Shown: positions 35,501 through 42,599 of the stretch, piece after piece
How positions within the stretch are numbered: the first letter of the stretch is position 1
Layout of the letters: every line of letters begins with the position of its first letter
Translations under genes and position numbers: made by a program
The notes under the pieces: model-generated
The model's input: only the letters and a program-made list of their open reading frames with translations
Told to the model about the DNA's origin: nothing
Databases searched by the model: none
From: a bacterium
Lineage (GTDB): Bacteria > Zhuqueibacterota > Zhuqueibacteria > Residuimicrobiales > Krinioviventaceae
Direction: 5' to 3'
Length of the DNA stretch: 64,000 nucleotides
Assembly (NCBI GenBank): GCA_029561455.1
Contig: JAKQIY010000062.1
Span: 1 to 64,000 of the forward strand

Positions 35501-36428
35501 TGTTGCCCTTGTTAATATAGAGTACATCGGCCATTGCCAGGGCTCCGGCATTGGTATAAACAAAATCGTAAAAGCCGTCTTTATTATAATCGCCAAAGCT
35601 CACACCATGTCCAAAAGTTTTAATATCGGAAGGATCATCGGTAGCCTTTTCCACAGCCTTAACTCCCTGCACACCGGCTGCGTATGTTATATTGGTAAAG
35701 CTAAGGTCATTGTTTTCAACCATTTCATCGGAGGTATAGATTTTCAGATCAAAGTATACCGGGCCGGGTTGCCCAACATATTGATTGTCTGTGCCCAGGA
35801 AAATGTAGCGAAACTTTTCGACTTGTCCGATAAAGGGAGATTCCGCTTTTTTAACACCATTGACGAGGCAAAAAATATTGGCTTGCGTCCAGACGATTTT
35901 AAATTCATAAGTGCTGCCGAGGTCCCAGGTAGCGCTTTGCATAGCCCTGACTTCTTCCCGTTCATTCGTGGCGCCATCGGAACAGGAATTGAACTTGAAA
36001 CCGGCCTTACCGGGTCCATCCGAATAACCGGTGCCGGTACGGATATTTACCCAGGCGCCTTGGGGATCGCTATTATTGACTTTGCCATCGTTACGTGAAT
36101 ACAGGTTGATGATATGTTGTTTATCGGCAACATTTTGTGAAACCGGATCGAAATTGGTTACTTTGATAACCATAGTCCCTTCATAGGGAAGCTCTGCCGG
36201 TAAAGCAATTTTGAGCTGGCTGGTCTGTCCGGTCGCTTTCCAGCCCTGTCCGCTGATGAACTGTCCGGCCCGGTTGGTAAGAGTGCCGATATTCTGGTCG
36301 GAACTGCTTTGCAGGTTGCTGGAATAGAGCAGGTTATCGTGAACGGGGGGGGTAGCTGCCAGGACAAACGATAGCGATACCAGTGTGATTATAAAAACAA
36401 AGGCGATGCTTTTTTTGAATACATACAT
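29565..36428 (-). CDS. Giant surface protein, tandem paralogue of the neighbouring gene
   Basis: A 2,287-aa protein. The frame is open to 36515, but ATG 36428 is chosen because it starts a proper signal peptide (MYVFKKSIAFVFIITLVSLS) with AAAGGG ten bases before it. Domain order matches the downstream paralogue: lectin-like domain, seven FG-GAP calcium loops (for instance ADWDNDGDLDLFYS and DIDNDGDQDMFLL), ASPIC/UnbV domain (GFGSKVSVYAPG), 11 Ig-like repeats, cadherin-like domains (SATDPEGGQVML), and a sorting domain (LLQNYPNPFNPVTTLKYEL ... LLLLK). The seventh repeat (about residues 1290-1400) is closest to Big_1/invasin type. The two proteins clearly differ throughout, so the duplication is not recent. 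Only 88 bases separate the genes, so co-transcription is possible. Confidence 0.93.
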   Translation of the reverse strand: MYVFKKSIAFVFIITLVSLSFVLAATPPVHDNLLYSSNLQSSSDQNIGTLTNRAGQFISGQGWKATGQTSQLKIALPAELPYEGTMVIKVTNFDPVSQNVADKQHIINLYSRNDGKVNNSDPQGAWVNIRTGTGYSDGPGKAGFKFNSCSDGATNEREEVRAMQSATWDLGSTYEFKIVWTQANIFCLVNGVKKAESPFIGQVEKFRYIFLGTDNQYVGQPGPVYFDLKIYTSDEMVENNDLSFTNITYAAGVQGVKAVEKATDDPSDIKTFGHGVSFGDYNKDGFYDFVYTNAGALAMADVLYINKGNNTFTNASAARGVNDTGHTHGIVNADWDNDGDLDLFYSNQPVYVGDTSGRNRMYRNNGNGMFTEITTTCGLSSENSYSRGSVAVDMNNDGWLDLFVLNWGSTADTYNKINEVYLNDGDGTFTRVHNGCDGPTNDSVNYGRQGATAADIDNDGDQDIYMCRRGKVNWLYINDGTGNFTEGAAERGIACTDGVRHHGATFVDIDNDGDLDLFVMPYATPGQALPMLRVFKNNGSGYFTDETNSYNIRVSGYSTLFGDIDNDGDQDMFLLRNSEQDPGTVTKLYLNDGEGNLTYNRQPALEVDAGDVRGGAMGDIDNDGDLDMYMACSRGDNNFLFRNDLDSENHYVRVLCIGPAGDYGGFGSKVSVYAPGHMDDAAFLLGYQESVSNYSYLCQNQTALHFGLGPYTTCDIKVKFLNGITVRYPGVAGDTQLEAAPTLPVPTTLENITDTTVYCAAGQTAGDSIRVRITNNQSRVVENHPVSFTVTQGNGTLNGSSATMVNTNTNAYGMASVAWKPGTVAGAVNTLSVSSLYQEAPLANSPLLFTAVVSPGSDTLLQKQSGDNQFAASGIPLPDSIKVFVHDQYNNPQPNTAIRFQVLTGNGNIGGNTSKTVITNTAGMAAVQWTPGSAEGINAHTLQASLLSNPSTQVVFYASTSQAPIKDLLLVSGNNQTGTVGTQLGSPFVVQLLDSLGIPRSGFSIKFKVLSGGGLLEGTSERTVLTGTNGKAQVFLTLGQIAGNENQAVSATCSEINDVVHFTATATADVPVLLEKTVGDNQGGSLYQVLPVPLTVKITDKYTNPVGGQPVTFSVVNNNGTVNDQPTVTVATDAQGLAKATFRLGQTAGAYYVNVSSTWNNVQLSGSPAIFTASATTDPTRLVYVSGDSSTGVINSVLPVPLQVKVTDEHGYPVSGFNVLFVSASGGGTFDGNLQIQQPTNSQGVASVYPTLGNRVGKNVYVFNAGAFGDAGEHLKGSPIVFNVSAQKSAADKIVLIAGNNQSGQAGEFLSSSLQVAARGPDNANIPNHDITFTVFKGNGKLGNSQVNTLTIKTDAQGIAKTEFRLGSDIGTNTDIVQVTADNGLTSLTNSPLTITASASYGQADPAASLITISDSVVPADGLSQLVVTVQLKDKNNNPVPGENVIVQVSGAGNTITQPAQVTNAGGLATARVTSTQAGQKIVSAQVANKNIILQQTKTVDFTAGPAQNIVIVSGNNQSGAINSSLPAPLTVRITDAQGNPVYNHFVTFTVASGGGIITTAQPVFTDNNGLANSVWILGPSVGEQTVQVSALNITGTVQFKAQAGIPAIASLHKVKGDEQFTSPGALFPDSLVVRVVDGNQSPVSAIPVIFSIEQGDASLNNSSHVNSDSYGLARVRLAAGNLPGMVRVKAAINETLFVEFNCSVSVSLPDTIIHVLGNGSEGTVGSTIYPLTVKALDADKNPISGVAITFAAGDPLAAIEELQPIRTGANGMASAHARLGTRAGAYIFTATNDRMKGSPVIFRVNAVPDNAVNMLITAGNNQTGDPLEFLPQPLQVRIVDTWGNGVPEVAVTFSVTSGNGKMSNVQPVLTDSSGLANCLWQLGAAGLQTVTVTSPVLPQKSFQFSATLRENLLPDIHVVADTLVEESTTLVFTVSATDPEGGQVMLSVIQKPTAALFDSVETGQFSWTPNYNDQGDHTVIFRAADENGGVATKTMVIHVINVNRKPGVVSTSPKQTTVSAEFNKIAVFEVSVADADKDPLFYRWTVNNNYIKSQDDSNHISIMPNKTWPQQFSVHVLITDKMDTISHTWNVSIIQTKVELSSFAATADKDQITITWQTRNAVNTAGFYVQQATRSEGPYTRRNDNLIRFDKSNNFEYRDTADNGCRDYYYRLEEITVDGESFTFDPVRVRITVPAENRLLQNYPNPFNPVTTLKYELKNRQHIEINIFNISGQLIKTLYSGDQETGYHQLIWNGRNDGDMPVASGLYYCCMAGDHYRHTIKLLLLK

Positions 36429-36530
36429 GAATGATTCACCCTTTATTCTTGAACCAGGCTGAAAACAGGTTAATATAATATTTAACAGGTCGGCAAGTGC
36501 AAAAACCAGGCCCATAATTAGTAAAAAGAG

Positions 36531-36570
36531 GCCCGGAAAAATTGTTTAAAAGAAAACCGGGCTGTTTTTT
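36531..36570. terminator. Hairpin with T-runs on both sides
   Basis: GCCCGG (36531-36536) / CCGGGC (36557-36562) with a 20-base A-rich loop. TGTTTTTTTT follows on the plus strand and CTCTTTTT on the minus strand. The stem is short, so it is a moderate candidate. Confidence 0.5.
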
Positions 36571-36880
36571 TTGAGAATGTATGTCAATAGATATTTAAAA
36601 ATTTATGCAATATATATTCATGTTTTTATTGGGGTAATGTCGATTTTGATTTCTGCTGTATTACGGATAAAAACCTGGCGATAAATTACCGAAAGATTAA
36701 AAAACGTGATAATTTGACAAGCACACAGGCCGGACTAGTACTAACCGGCCTGGTTGTTCCACTATTTTACAATCTTTTAAAAACTTGTATCAAAACGATA
36801 TAACTTTTAAGGATTTTTAAACTTGAGGAGAAAACCCTTTTTTTCATTAAATAATAGAAATTTGCGAGAGTTGGTCATCC

Positions 36881-36916
36881 AATTTCCGCTCCAAACTGGA
36901 GTTTGGAGCGGAAATT
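36881..36916. terminator. Perfect 16-bp stem-loop after the third sorted protein gene
   Basis: AATTTCCGCTCCAAAC (36881-36896), loop TGGA, GTTTGGAGCGGAAATT (36901-36916). It lies about 60 bases beyond the stop of the minus-strand gene at 36977. The T-run is weak. The core TCCAAA...TTTGGA with a four-base loop also occurs in hairpins at 63493 and 63608, so it may be a dispersed palindrome that doubles as a terminator. Confidence 0.6.
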
Positions 36917-36976
36917 TTGGATTCCAGGACAGCCTGAGCTCTCCTGGGCGTTCAAGCATAAATGCAATCTTATTGA

Positions 36977-38866
36977 TTACCTGATAATAACCATTTGTTT
37001 TGTAATACTTTTGTCATCGGAATTTAGCCGGTAAAAGTAGGTGCCGGTGGGAACCATGTTGCCGGAGAAATCGCGGCCGTCCCATTGTACTTCATGCCAG
37101 CCCTGCTCCATGTTGCCGGAAAATACTTGTTTTACCAACTGACCCTGAATATTGAAAATGGAAATTTCAATATCCTTACGCTGGTCGAGGGTAAAGCGGA
37201 TATGGGTTTGATTCATACCGTTATGAAGGTTGAACGGGTTGGGATAGTTTTGCGCCAGGACAAAAGCCATGGGGGCAATAGCCGGGTTGCCGTCCTCAAT
37301 GCCGGTTTCGCCGGGCAGCAGTACAAAGTTGGCATCGGTAACGGATAAACCCGTCATAATATATCCGAATTGCATATAGGGATTGGAATGGTAACCTTTT
37401 TTGTAGACGCCAATTTGCCAGTAACCCTCCAGAACGTTTTCGAATTTATAATTACCGGCGCCGTCGGTATAGGTGATCAGAAAGCCGGTTTTGTTTTCTT
37501 CCAGATCGTTGATCGCAACTACATACACATCGTTGGCGGCAGCGCCGTCTTCGAAGGTAACCTGGCCGCTGATCGTTTTCCCGCCTTCATCGGTCTGGAA
37601 AGTAAAATCATAGCCGGTGAGGTGTTGGTTCTGGGTAATAACGATAGAGTTGTAGCCAAATTCCGGGTCGATGAGTGAATACCCGTCGATGGTCGCCGTC
37701 AGCATGGTTATTGTACCGGGTTGAACGCCCAGTTTATACGAGCCGTCGGCCGATGATTGTGCATTGTAAAAGTTTAACGTTCCCAGATTCAGATCAAACG
37801 CCATGCCGGATATGGAAACCCCTGCCAGAGGTTGACCGTTGACTTGACAAATGCCTTCAATGGTGGTGGTATATTTTTTTACTGTAAAGTTACTTTGTTT
37901 GGTTTGACCGGAAGTGAAGAACAGGGTATCTGCAGATGGATCGACGTATTCGTCATTCTCCAGTCCTGCACCAAGCAATGTTGTTGCGCCAACCGTAACT
38001 GAATCGGCAATGACTCCCATTTTATAATAACCAGCGCTGTTAGTCGTGGTTATATTATAAAAACCACTTTCCTCGCTGATTGCCGATGCAAACATCATCA
38101 CGCCTTCAACCGCGGAATTGTTTTCTTTTTTCACATATCCTTCTACAAAGCAGGGATATTTTTGCAGTTGGATATTAACTGTTTTGGTTTCGCCGGCGCC
38201 GACCGTTACATTGAGGGTATCGGCAGACTGGTATTCCGGTTGACTTATTGTCCAGGTGCTGACTTTGTAGGAGCCGGCCGGCACGCTTACCCGGTAATCG
38301 CCGTTGTTGTCGGAAATGCCACTGGAACTCAAATCGTCATCCGTAACATTATCGCAAAAAACCATAATTTGCGGCACCGGGACGCCGGTTTGTTTATCCG
38401 TCACTTTACCGGTAATGTACGGTGGAGTGGATGGGATATTGAATTTCAGGATTGCCGTAGCGGTAGAGCCGTTTTCGTCGGTGGCCAGAAATATGAACTG
38501 TCCTTCAGTGGCCACATCGTTTGGGCCCATTTCCATGGTGGTTTTAAATTTGCCATCGACGCCGGTTTCATCACCCATGATGTCGTCATCTGGTGATTCG
38601 GGATCGCGAATCCAGCCGATGCCGTCGGTCAGGATAAAGTAATCGAGAACCAGTTCATTGGCATCGACCTGGTTATTACCATTCATGTCGTAAACGATCG
38701 CCATCTCGGTATAGTTGCCATTACCGGCCAGGTCGCCGGTGAGAACAATGTCCACCGGCGCACTTGTCACTGTATAGGTGGCTGCGCCATTAATTTTAAA
38801 ATTGCTTATGGCAAACACCTGCAACGGCAACAGACACAACAACGTGAACAGAAACAGTTTTTTCAT
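36977..38866 (-). CDS. Secreted protein with carboxypeptidase-regulatory-like repeats and T9SS sorting domain
   Basis: A 629-aa protein. The start is ATG 38866 (MKKLFLFTLLCLLPLQVFA), with GGGAGG five bases upstream; the longer frame begins with a TTG inside that ribosome binding site. After the signal peptide comes an Ig-like domain (about 20-145), then four carboxypeptidase-regulatory-like/CnaB-type repeats (ITGKVTDKQTGVPVPQIMV, VEGYVKKENNSAVEGVMMF, IEGICQVNGQPLAGVSISG, ISGQVTFEDGAAANDVYVV), and the C-terminal type IX sorting domain (LAQNYPNPFNLHNG ... GTYFYRLNSDDKS). It has no catalytic domain, so it is probably a structural or binding surface protein. It lies upstream of the two giant proteins on the same strand, separated by hairpins. 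Confidence 0.9.
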   Translation of the reverse strand: MKKLFLFTLLCLLPLQVFAISNFKINGAATYTVTSAPVDIVLTGDLAGNGNYTEMAIVYDMNGNNQVDANELVLDYFILTDGIGWIRDPESPDDDIMGDETGVDGKFKTTMEMGPNDVATEGQFIFLATDENGSTATAILKFNIPSTPPYITGKVTDKQTGVPVPQIMVFCDNVTDDDLSSSGISDNNGDYRVSVPAGSYKVSTWTISQPEYQSADTLNVTVGAGETKTVNIQLQKYPCFVEGYVKKENNSAVEGVMMFASAISEESGFYNITTTNSAGYYKMGVIADSVTVGATTLLGAGLENDEYVDPSADTLFFTSGQTKQSNFTVKKYTTTIEGICQVNGQPLAGVSISGMAFDLNLGTLNFYNAQSSADGSYKLGVQPGTITMLTATIDGYSLIDPEFGYNSIVITQNQHLTGYDFTFQTDEGGKTISGQVTFEDGAAANDVYVVAINDLEENKTGFLITYTDGAGNYKFENVLEGYWQIGVYKKGYHSNPYMQFGYIMTGLSVTDANFVLLPGETGIEDGNPAIAPMAFVLAQNYPNPFNLHNGMNQTHIRFTLDQRKDIEISIFNIQGQLVKQVFSGNMEQGWHEVQWDGRDFSGNMVPTGTYFYRLNSDDKSITKQMVIIR

Positions 38867-39560
38867 TTTTCCTCCCAAAGTGGTTAGTTCATTATTAATG
38901 TTATTAATTAATTCTTTGTATTTGTGTTTAAAGATATATTTTTAAACATTATGAATTGTTAAATATTCCTGAAAGGTCTGCTTGGATAATTTAAATAAAA
39001 AATGACATCAATGTCAAATTAAAAGCATGTTAATTATTAAATACCAGTAAATCTTTGCAAATCTGCACTGCAAAATCTTATAACTAAATATAAATATTTC
39101 TCCAGGAAATAAATTGATGAATATCAACTTTTCTAATAAAGATGTATTGAGCAGTTTATCAAGTGGTGCAGGAATATCACCCCTGAAATGGAATAATAGT
39201 AAAAGGAAAATGGTCAGGTAAGCATGTTTTTCCATCAAGCGCCCGTTTTAATAAATTTCTAGTTGTATTTTTAGCAGATTAGGATTATCTTGTTAGCAGC
39301 GCCAACCTTTGCCGGACTGGAATGCTTGTCCGGTGAGGGTGACTTGATTTTGTTTTTAATATTTACAATTCCCAAAAGATAGTAAATTGTGTTTATAAAA
39401 TTTCACCAAGCTACGTAAAAAACAAGTTACAAGACAAGTTGATTAATACCATAAATGGATCTACCAGATTTGAAAAATATACTTTTTGTGTTTACAGGTA
39501 TGGCCGGTATTTATTAACTTTATAAGCAGTGGCGTTATTTTCTGATTCAGGAATTGTACT
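38867..39560. other. Large intergenic region between divergent genes
   Basis: About 690 AT-rich bases between the minus-strand sorted protein and the plus-strand mannoside operon; both promoters should be here. One hairpin, CCGGAC (39312-39317) / GTCCGG (39328-39333), is visible without a T-run close by. A 74-codon frame (39014-39238, minus) has no credible start context or homology and is not accepted as a gene. Confidence 0.6.
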
Positions 39561-41381
39561 ATGAACAAGATCATTATCAGCATTGCCCTGTTGTTATGTA
39601 GTTTCATCCACGTAAACGCCGTTTCCCCTATGAAAAATTTTATAACCATTTCCGGGGATAGATTGTTTGACGGCAATGAACAATTACGCTTTATATCATT
39701 CAATCTTCCGAATCTGCCATGTATTGAAGATAATTTACCTTTTACCGGTGAAAACCCCTGGCGTCTGCCGGACGATTATGAAATCATAGACGCCCTGAAA
39801 TCGATCCGGCAAATGGGCGGCAAGGTAGCGCGGCTTTACCCTTTAACTGTAAGATGCCCTGATGAAGGCCCTGAACGGCCGGCGCTGGTAACTGCACCCG
39901 GTCAGTTTAGTGAAGCCGCATTTAAAGCATTGGACAAAATTTTATTTTATGCCAATGAAACAGGTATTCGCCTGGTCATTCCATTTGTCGATAGTCGCGA
40001 TAGCTGCGGTGGCTATGGCAGTTATGCAGCTTTCCATAACAAGCCGGCTGCTGATTTTTGGACCGATCCTGAGATTATCAATGATTTCAAAGCCACGATC
40101 AGGTATTTGCTCAACCGTAAAAATTTGTATACCGGACAATATTACAGAAACGACCAGGCCATACTGGCCTGGGAAACCGGCTATAAATTGCCGTCTCCTG
40201 CGCAATGGAGCAGCGATATTGCCGCTTTTGTCAAATCGCTTGACAATAATCATTTATTGATTGATGGCTCTGATGCGGTTACAGTTCGTGATGAAGCGCT
40301 GCTCGATGCCAATATCGATATTGTTACCTGCTGGCCATTTGCTTCTAATGGAATGAATATGGCGGAGCAGATAATGCAAAACCGTGCCCGGTGCTGGGGC
40401 AAAAAAGCTTGCATTGTTGGCGGTGTTGTGGTTGCCGACAGCACATCTTTTCGGCAGGTTATGGATACTAGTATTGACCATGGCATTAATGGTGTGTTTG
40501 TGGGTAACCTTTACAGCCATAACCGTGACGGCGGATTTTACTGGCATAGTAAAGCCGGTAATAACGACTATACCGCTTTTCACTGGCCGGGTTTTACCAG
40601 GACAGACGAATACGATGAAAAGATATTGTTAAAGGAAATTCGCGATAACGCTTTTCATATTAATGATCTGCTAATACCCGAACGGGAAGCGCCGGATGCG
40701 CCCGTATTACTGCCGATCAGGGATGTCGCTACAATTTCATGGCAGGGGTCGGCAGGCGCCGATTCATATACAATAGAACGCGCCGAAGGTCTTTTAGACA
40801 AGTGGACGATTGTCGCCAAAGATGTGAATGACGCCTGGGTACAAAATTCGCCGCTGTTTTCGGATAAAACCGTCAAAGCCGGGGTGACTTATTATTACCG
40901 GGTTATTGCCCATAATGCCGCCGGAGACTCTCCTCCTTCAAACCAGGTCAAAGCCGGGCGCATTAATCATCTGACGCTTGTGGATGAGATGCAGGATGGT
41001 CGCTATATTTACGCTACTTATGGATTGATTTCTTTTCCTTCCAGTCATGCGCGGGAATGCAAGGAAGATTTGCACCGGCTGGCGGGCGGCAAAGATGCCA
41101 GCATTACTTATCACTTACCCCGCGATATTATATCATTACGGTTGTATGCTTTTTATCCCGATACGGTGACCGATTTGAAATTATACGTGTCGGACAGCGG
41201 CGAGGAATATATGCCGCTTACTGTAGATAAGACGGTTTACAAGGTCATGCAGCACGATTGTCATTATTATATTCCTGCCCTTTACGAATCAAACCGTTTA
41301 CCCAATTATGTGAAATTTTTAAAAATTAACTTTACATCAACAACGGAACTAGCAAGAATGGAAATCAAGTATGGAAATTAA
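39561..41381 (+). CDS. Secreted GH5-like protein lacking both catalytic glutamates, with FN3 and C-terminal beta domain
   Basis: A 606-aa protein: signal peptide (1-20), GH5 mannanase-like TIM barrel (about 25-365), fibronectin type III domain (about 376-468), and a C-terminal beta-rich domain (470-606) that may bind sugar. The barrel family normally has AWETGNEL, where the Glu is acid/base, and IVGEFG, where the Glu is the nucleophile. Here the corresponding stretches read AWETGYKL (Lys209) and IVGGVV (Gly288). The surrounding family features NRDGGFYWHS and HWPGF are intact. The protein is thus probably a non-hydrolytic binder rather than an active mannanase; this alignment is by eye. It leads an operon: the epimerase start overlaps its 3' end by 11 bases. 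Confidence 0.85.
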   Translation: MNKIIISIALLLCSFIHVNAVSPMKNFITISGDRLFDGNEQLRFISFNLPNLPCIEDNLPFTGENPWRLPDDYEIIDALKSIRQMGGKVARLYPLTVRCPDEGPERPALVTAPGQFSEAAFKALDKILFYANETGIRLVIPFVDSRDSCGGYGSYAAFHNKPAADFWTDPEIINDFKATIRYLLNRKNLYTGQYYRNDQAILAWETGYKLPSPAQWSSDIAAFVKSLDNNHLLIDGSDAVTVRDEALLDANIDIVTCWPFASNGMNMAEQIMQNRARCWGKKACIVGGVVVADSTSFRQVMDTSIDHGINGVFVGNLYSHNRDGGFYWHSKAGNNDYTAFHWPGFTRTDEYDEKILLKEIRDNAFHINDLLIPEREAPDAPVLLPIRDVATISWQGSAGADSYTIERAEGLLDKWTIVAKDVNDAWVQNSPLFSDKTVKAGVTYYYRVIAHNAAGDSPPSNQVKAGRINHLTLVDEMQDGRYIYATYGLISFPSSHARECKEDLHRLAGGKDASITYHLPRDIISLRLYAFYPDTVTDLKLYVSDSGEEYMPLTVDKTVYKVMQHDCHYYIPALYESNRLPNYVKFLKINFTSTTELARMEIKYGN

Positions 41382-42570
41382 GCAGTACTCTGAGCGGGTT
41401 CATAAGGAACTAACCAATAATATTATGGATTATTGGTTAAAAAATACCCGGGATGAAGAAAACGGCGGTTTTTATGGATTGATTAATTTCAAGGGCGTTC
41501 CCGATCCTAAAGCGGCTAAAGGTTTGATCCTTAACTCGCGTATTTTATGGACTTTTTCAACCGTTTATTTAAACCTGCCGGAAAAAGCGTACCTGGAAAT
41601 GGCCGACCGCGCTTTTAACTATCTAGATAAATATTTTTTTGATGACAAGTTTGGCGGTTATTACTGGATGTTGGATTATTCCGGCAAGCCCACAGATATG
41701 CAAAAAGAAATTTACGGTCAGGCGTTCTCTATTTACGCCCTGGCGGAATATTACAAGATCAACCGCAAACCGGAAATATTGCAAAAAACCATCAACCTGT
41801 TTGAAATTTTGGAATCAAAATGCCACGATCCGCAAGGTACCGGGTATTATGAGGAATTTAACCGGGACTGGACGATAGCGGAAATCTCCAAACTCAATGG
41901 CCGCATAACGGATGTGAAAAAGACTATGAATGCACACCTGCATCTGTTAGAGGCTTATACCAATTTTTACCGTATCTGGAAAGATAAAAAATTATTAACC
42001 CGGCTCAAAGAACTCATTAATATATTTCTCGATCATATCATCGACCCGGAAACCATGCATTTTATTTTATTCCTGGATAAAAATTGGACCCCGAAAAGCG
42101 ACAAGATCTCTTTTGGCCATGATATAGAAGGCTCGTGGCTGTTGTGGGAAGCCGCCGAAGTCGCAGAAGATGAGGAACTCTTGCACAAAGTTAAAACCAC
42201 TGCCCTGAAAATGGCGCAGGTGTGCCTGCAGGAAGGTATGGATACCGATCACGCAGTACTGTATGAAGCGGAACCGGGAAAGATAGTCGATTTTGACAAG
42301 CACTGGTGGCCCCAGGCGGAAGCTGCGATCGGTTATTTAAACGCTTATCAGCTTGGTGGCGACAAAAAGTATTATGAAGCTTCCGTCAATTCCTGGCTGT
42401 TTATCGAAAATTTCATTGTCGATAAACAAAACCGGGAATGGTATTGGCGGGTAACCCGTGAGGGCAAGCCAACGCCGTTTGACCCAAAAATATCGGCCTG
42501 GAAAGCGCCCTATCATAACAGCCGGGCATGTATCGAGATCATTAACCGGTTGAAATCAATCAGCAAATAA
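41371..42570 (+). CDS. AGE-family sugar 2-epimerase (cellobiose/mannobiose 2-epimerase type)
   Basis: A 399-aa (alpha/alpha)6-barrel enzyme of the N-acylglucosamine/cellobiose 2-epimerase family. No signal peptide, so cytoplasmic. The three His used by cellobiose 2-epimerases appear at His189 (MNAHLHLLEAY), His250 (FGHDIEGSWLLWEA) and His382 (KAPYHNSRACIE), with the substrate-side segment HWWPQAEAAIGY (311-322). With the GH130 phosphorylase it fits the known route in which beta-1,4-mannobiose is epimerised to mannosyl-glucose and then phosphorolysed. Its start lies inside the GH5-like gene (11-base overlap), and the GH130 gene follows 29 bases on, so the three are one operon. Confidence 0.92.
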   Translation: MEIKQYSERVHKELTNNIMDYWLKNTRDEENGGFYGLINFKGVPDPKAAKGLILNSRILWTFSTVYLNLPEKAYLEMADRAFNYLDKYFFDDKFGGYYWMLDYSGKPTDMQKEIYGQAFSIYALAEYYKINRKPEILQKTINLFEILESKCHDPQGTGYYEEFNRDWTIAEISKLNGRITDVKKTMNAHLHLLEAYTNFYRIWKDKKLLTRLKELINIFLDHIIDPETMHFILFLDKNWTPKSDKISFGHDIEGSWLLWEAAEVAEDEELLHKVKTTALKMAQVCLQEGMDTDHAVLYEAEPGKIVDFDKHWWPQAEAAIGYLNAYQLGGDKKYYEASVNSWLFIENFIVDKQNREWYWRVTREGKPTPFDPKISAWKAPYHNSRACIEIINRLKSISK

Positions 42571-42599
42571 GTTGAATTCATAAATATCTGGAGAGTGTT

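Larger units (their letters stand above)
36429..36976. other. Intergenic region with three hairpins
   Basis: 548 bases between two minus-strand genes for sorted proteins. Three stem-loops are visible: two are listed as terminators, and one is CAGGCCGG (36726-36733) / CCGGCCTG (36745-36752) with an 11-base loop and no T-run. The remaining AT-rich sequence should hold the promoter of the giant gene starting at 36428. No coding frame is supported. Confidence 0.65.

Noticed and set aside
35445-36098. 217-codon frame antisense to the second giant gene
   Set aside because: A shadow of the repeat-rich coding sequence on the opposite strand; hydrophobic runs come from the complement of Asp/Asn-rich loops.
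22664-36428. A single gene split by a frameshift between the two giant frames
   Set aside because: Each has its own signal peptide, full domain series and sorting domain, so they are two complete genes.
39014-39238. 74-codon minus-strand frame with hydrophobic start
   Set aside because: It lies in AT-rich intergenic DNA, has no clear ribosome binding site and its composition looks random.
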